DNA of 16,294 nucleotides. Origin: CAWUEX02 sp963921305. Lineage in GTDB: Bacteria; Pseudomonadota; Alphaproteobacteria; Rhodospirillales; Rhodospirillaceae. Positions 15,397 to 16,294 of this stretch are shown here, piece by piece (positions within the stretch are counted from its first letter, which is position 1; every line of letters starts with the position of its first letter). Made by a program: the position numbers and the translations under genes. The stretch spans positions 1-16,294 of the forward strand of contig CAWUEX030000004.1 of NCBI GenBank assembly GCA_963921305.4, given 5' to 3'. The notes under the pieces were generated by a model. That model made no database searches. It was not told where the DNA came from and saw nothing but the letters and a program-made list of their open reading frames with translations.

Positions 15397-16294
15397 TCAA
15401 TCCGAGTGGCGGTAAGTCTGGCAGAAGCTGACGAAGGTTTGTTCGATGCTGGCGGCATCGAATGGGATGGGTTTGGCCCGGCACCATTTGCGGAAGGCTG
15501 AGGCGACCATTTCAACATCCGGGGTAGGCTTCGGAGCGTGTTCGCGGACGAGGTCGCCCCACGGGCAATAGCTGATCGAGCCATCGGCGGGGAACTCGAT
15601 CACCACCGTTTCAGCAGTGCCATCGCGCCGGGCCTTGCGGCCGGTGCTCGCTGCATCCAGTTCGCGCTTGGTCTCGCGCTTCTGGTTCGGTTCCTTCTCG
15701 GTCCAAGAGATTGTTACGCTGGTCACCGTCCGCCCGGTCTTGTGAAGCGTGGCTGTCAGTGTCAGGCGTGATAACTGGTTGATCTCGGCGATTGTAGCGT
15801 CGATCACATCCTTTTTGAGATTTGCAAACCGTTTTATCTTGCCGTCTTGCACACCGAGCACGGCCCGCAATTCCGGCACGGTGAAGGTTTTGCAGGCGAC
15901 ATGATCGAGGTTGACCAGCGATGCAATGTGCTGAAACAGCAGGATTGAATATTTCGACGACAGCGCAAAGACGGTATGGCGATCAAGGATGGCCCAATGG
16001 CAGGACAGCGCGGCCATTTCCCGGAATGCGCCACCGAACCACCACGCAACAAGCAAATCGTCGCTAACCTCGTGGCGGTAGTCGAGCTTGGCCCGATCAA
16101 GAAAACCGCCGATGATTTCGCACTGGGCTTCGGTATCGTCGAAGATCATCACGGCCCCCGCGAGTTGGGCAAATAGTTTGCGCAGTGTCGGGCGAGAGTG
16201 ATTGCGCATCCCCTCGATGGCCTTGATGTCGGCAAGGCGAAATTCATGGCGCACATCATCGGCCATGCGCCCCCCGGCCTTGGCAATTAGCAGG
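15397..16294 (-). CDS. rep: Plasmid replication initiator, Rep_3 family (5' part cut off by window end)
   Basis: Fourth copy of the initiator described at 4927-5952. The window ends before its start codon, so about the first 43 residues are missing; the rest is identical through the stop codon at 15397. An internal ATG at 16266 (Met53) should not be taken as the start. Confidence 0.92.
   Translation of the reverse strand, partial: LLIAKAGGRMADDVRHEFRLADIKAIEGMRNHSRPTLRKLFAQLAGAVMIFDDTEAQCEIIGGFLDRAKLDYRHEVSDDLLVAWWFGGAFREMAALSCHWAILDRHTVFALSSKYSILLFQHIASLVNLDHVACKTFTVPELRAVLGVQDGKIKRFANLKKDVIDATIAEINQLSRLTLTATLHKTGRTVTSVTISWTEKEPNQKRETKRELDAASTGRKARRDGTAETVVIEFPADGSISYCPWGDLVREHAPKPTPDVEMVASAFRKWCRAKPIPFDAASIEQTFVSFCQTYRHSD

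Larger units (their letters stand above)
1..16294. repeat. Head-to-tail tandem repeat of a 5,235-bp plasmid unit, 3.11 copies
   Basis: The first bases recur at 5236, 10471 and 15706 in the same phase, giving three full units and a 589-bp partial fourth. All genes, iterons, hairpins and the internal 90-bp array recur at offsets of exactly 5235, with no difference found by eye. Because the window opens and closes inside the rep gene, the unit boundary is arbitrary, as expected for a circle cut open at random. An iteron origin, a Rep gene and an oriT in every unit identify it as a small plasmid. It may be a concatemer produced by assembly, a rolling-circle product or a natural multimer; the sequence alone cannot separate these. 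Confidence 0.97.

Noticed and set aside
1..16294. True chromosomal tandem duplication of a 5.2-kb segment
   Set aside because: Rep, iterons and oriT in each unit and the absence of any flanking chromosomal sequence favour a circular plasmid, though this window cannot exclude an integrated array.

Overview
The window is 3.11 head-to-tail copies of one 5,235-bp sequence. Base 1 recurs at 5236, 10471 and 15706, and every element checked by eye (genes, small repeats, even a 13-G homopolymer) is the same in each copy. The breaks fall inside the replication gene, so the unit has no natural ends. The simplest reading is a 5,235-bp circular plasmid written out as a concatemer, either by an assembler running around a circle or as a real plasmid multimer. 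All gene content is therefore that of a single 5.2-kb cryptic plasmid. The host is most likely an alphaproteobacterium, perhaps Hyphomicrobiales. This rests on GC-rich codon use, the style of the Rep protein with its C-terminal extension, and the C-terminal domain of the secreted protein; it is an inference, not a demonstrated assignment.

Layout of one unit (first-copy coordinates; add 5235 or 10470 for later copies). The minus-strand rep gene (341 aa, Rep_3-type initiator) starts at 717. It is preceded by a sigma70-like promoter that overlaps an inverted repeat, then three 21-bp iterons (761-823): this is the replication control region and origin. From 824 to 1471 there is no convincing gene, only a cluster of stem-loops and the first copy of a 50-bp dispersed repeat. 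A small plus-strand coiled-coil gene (1472-1708) and a convergent, AT-rich gene for a four-helix membrane protein (1846-2247) follow. The second copy of the 50-bp repeat (2379-2428) lies beyond them, so the two genes form a repeat-flanked module. Next come a perfect 14-bp-arm hairpin (2510-2541) and a seven-copy, roughly 90-bp tandem array (2635-3258).

The largest gene (3265-4728, minus strand) encodes an exported two-domain protein: a ClpP/crotonase-fold protease-like domain joined by a proline-rich linker to a C-terminal domain of unknown function. Between its start and the rep stop codon lies a very good match to a MOBQ/RSF1010-type origin of transfer (4840-4870). No relaxase gene is present.

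Together these describe an iteron-controlled plasmid that replicates with its own Rep, carries an oriT but no mobilisation gene (so would depend on a relaxase supplied in trans), and bears an unusual cargo: an exported protease-like protein and a small membrane/coiled-coil pair. No tRNA, rRNA, insertion sequence, CRISPR array, resistance gene or recognisable partition system was seen.
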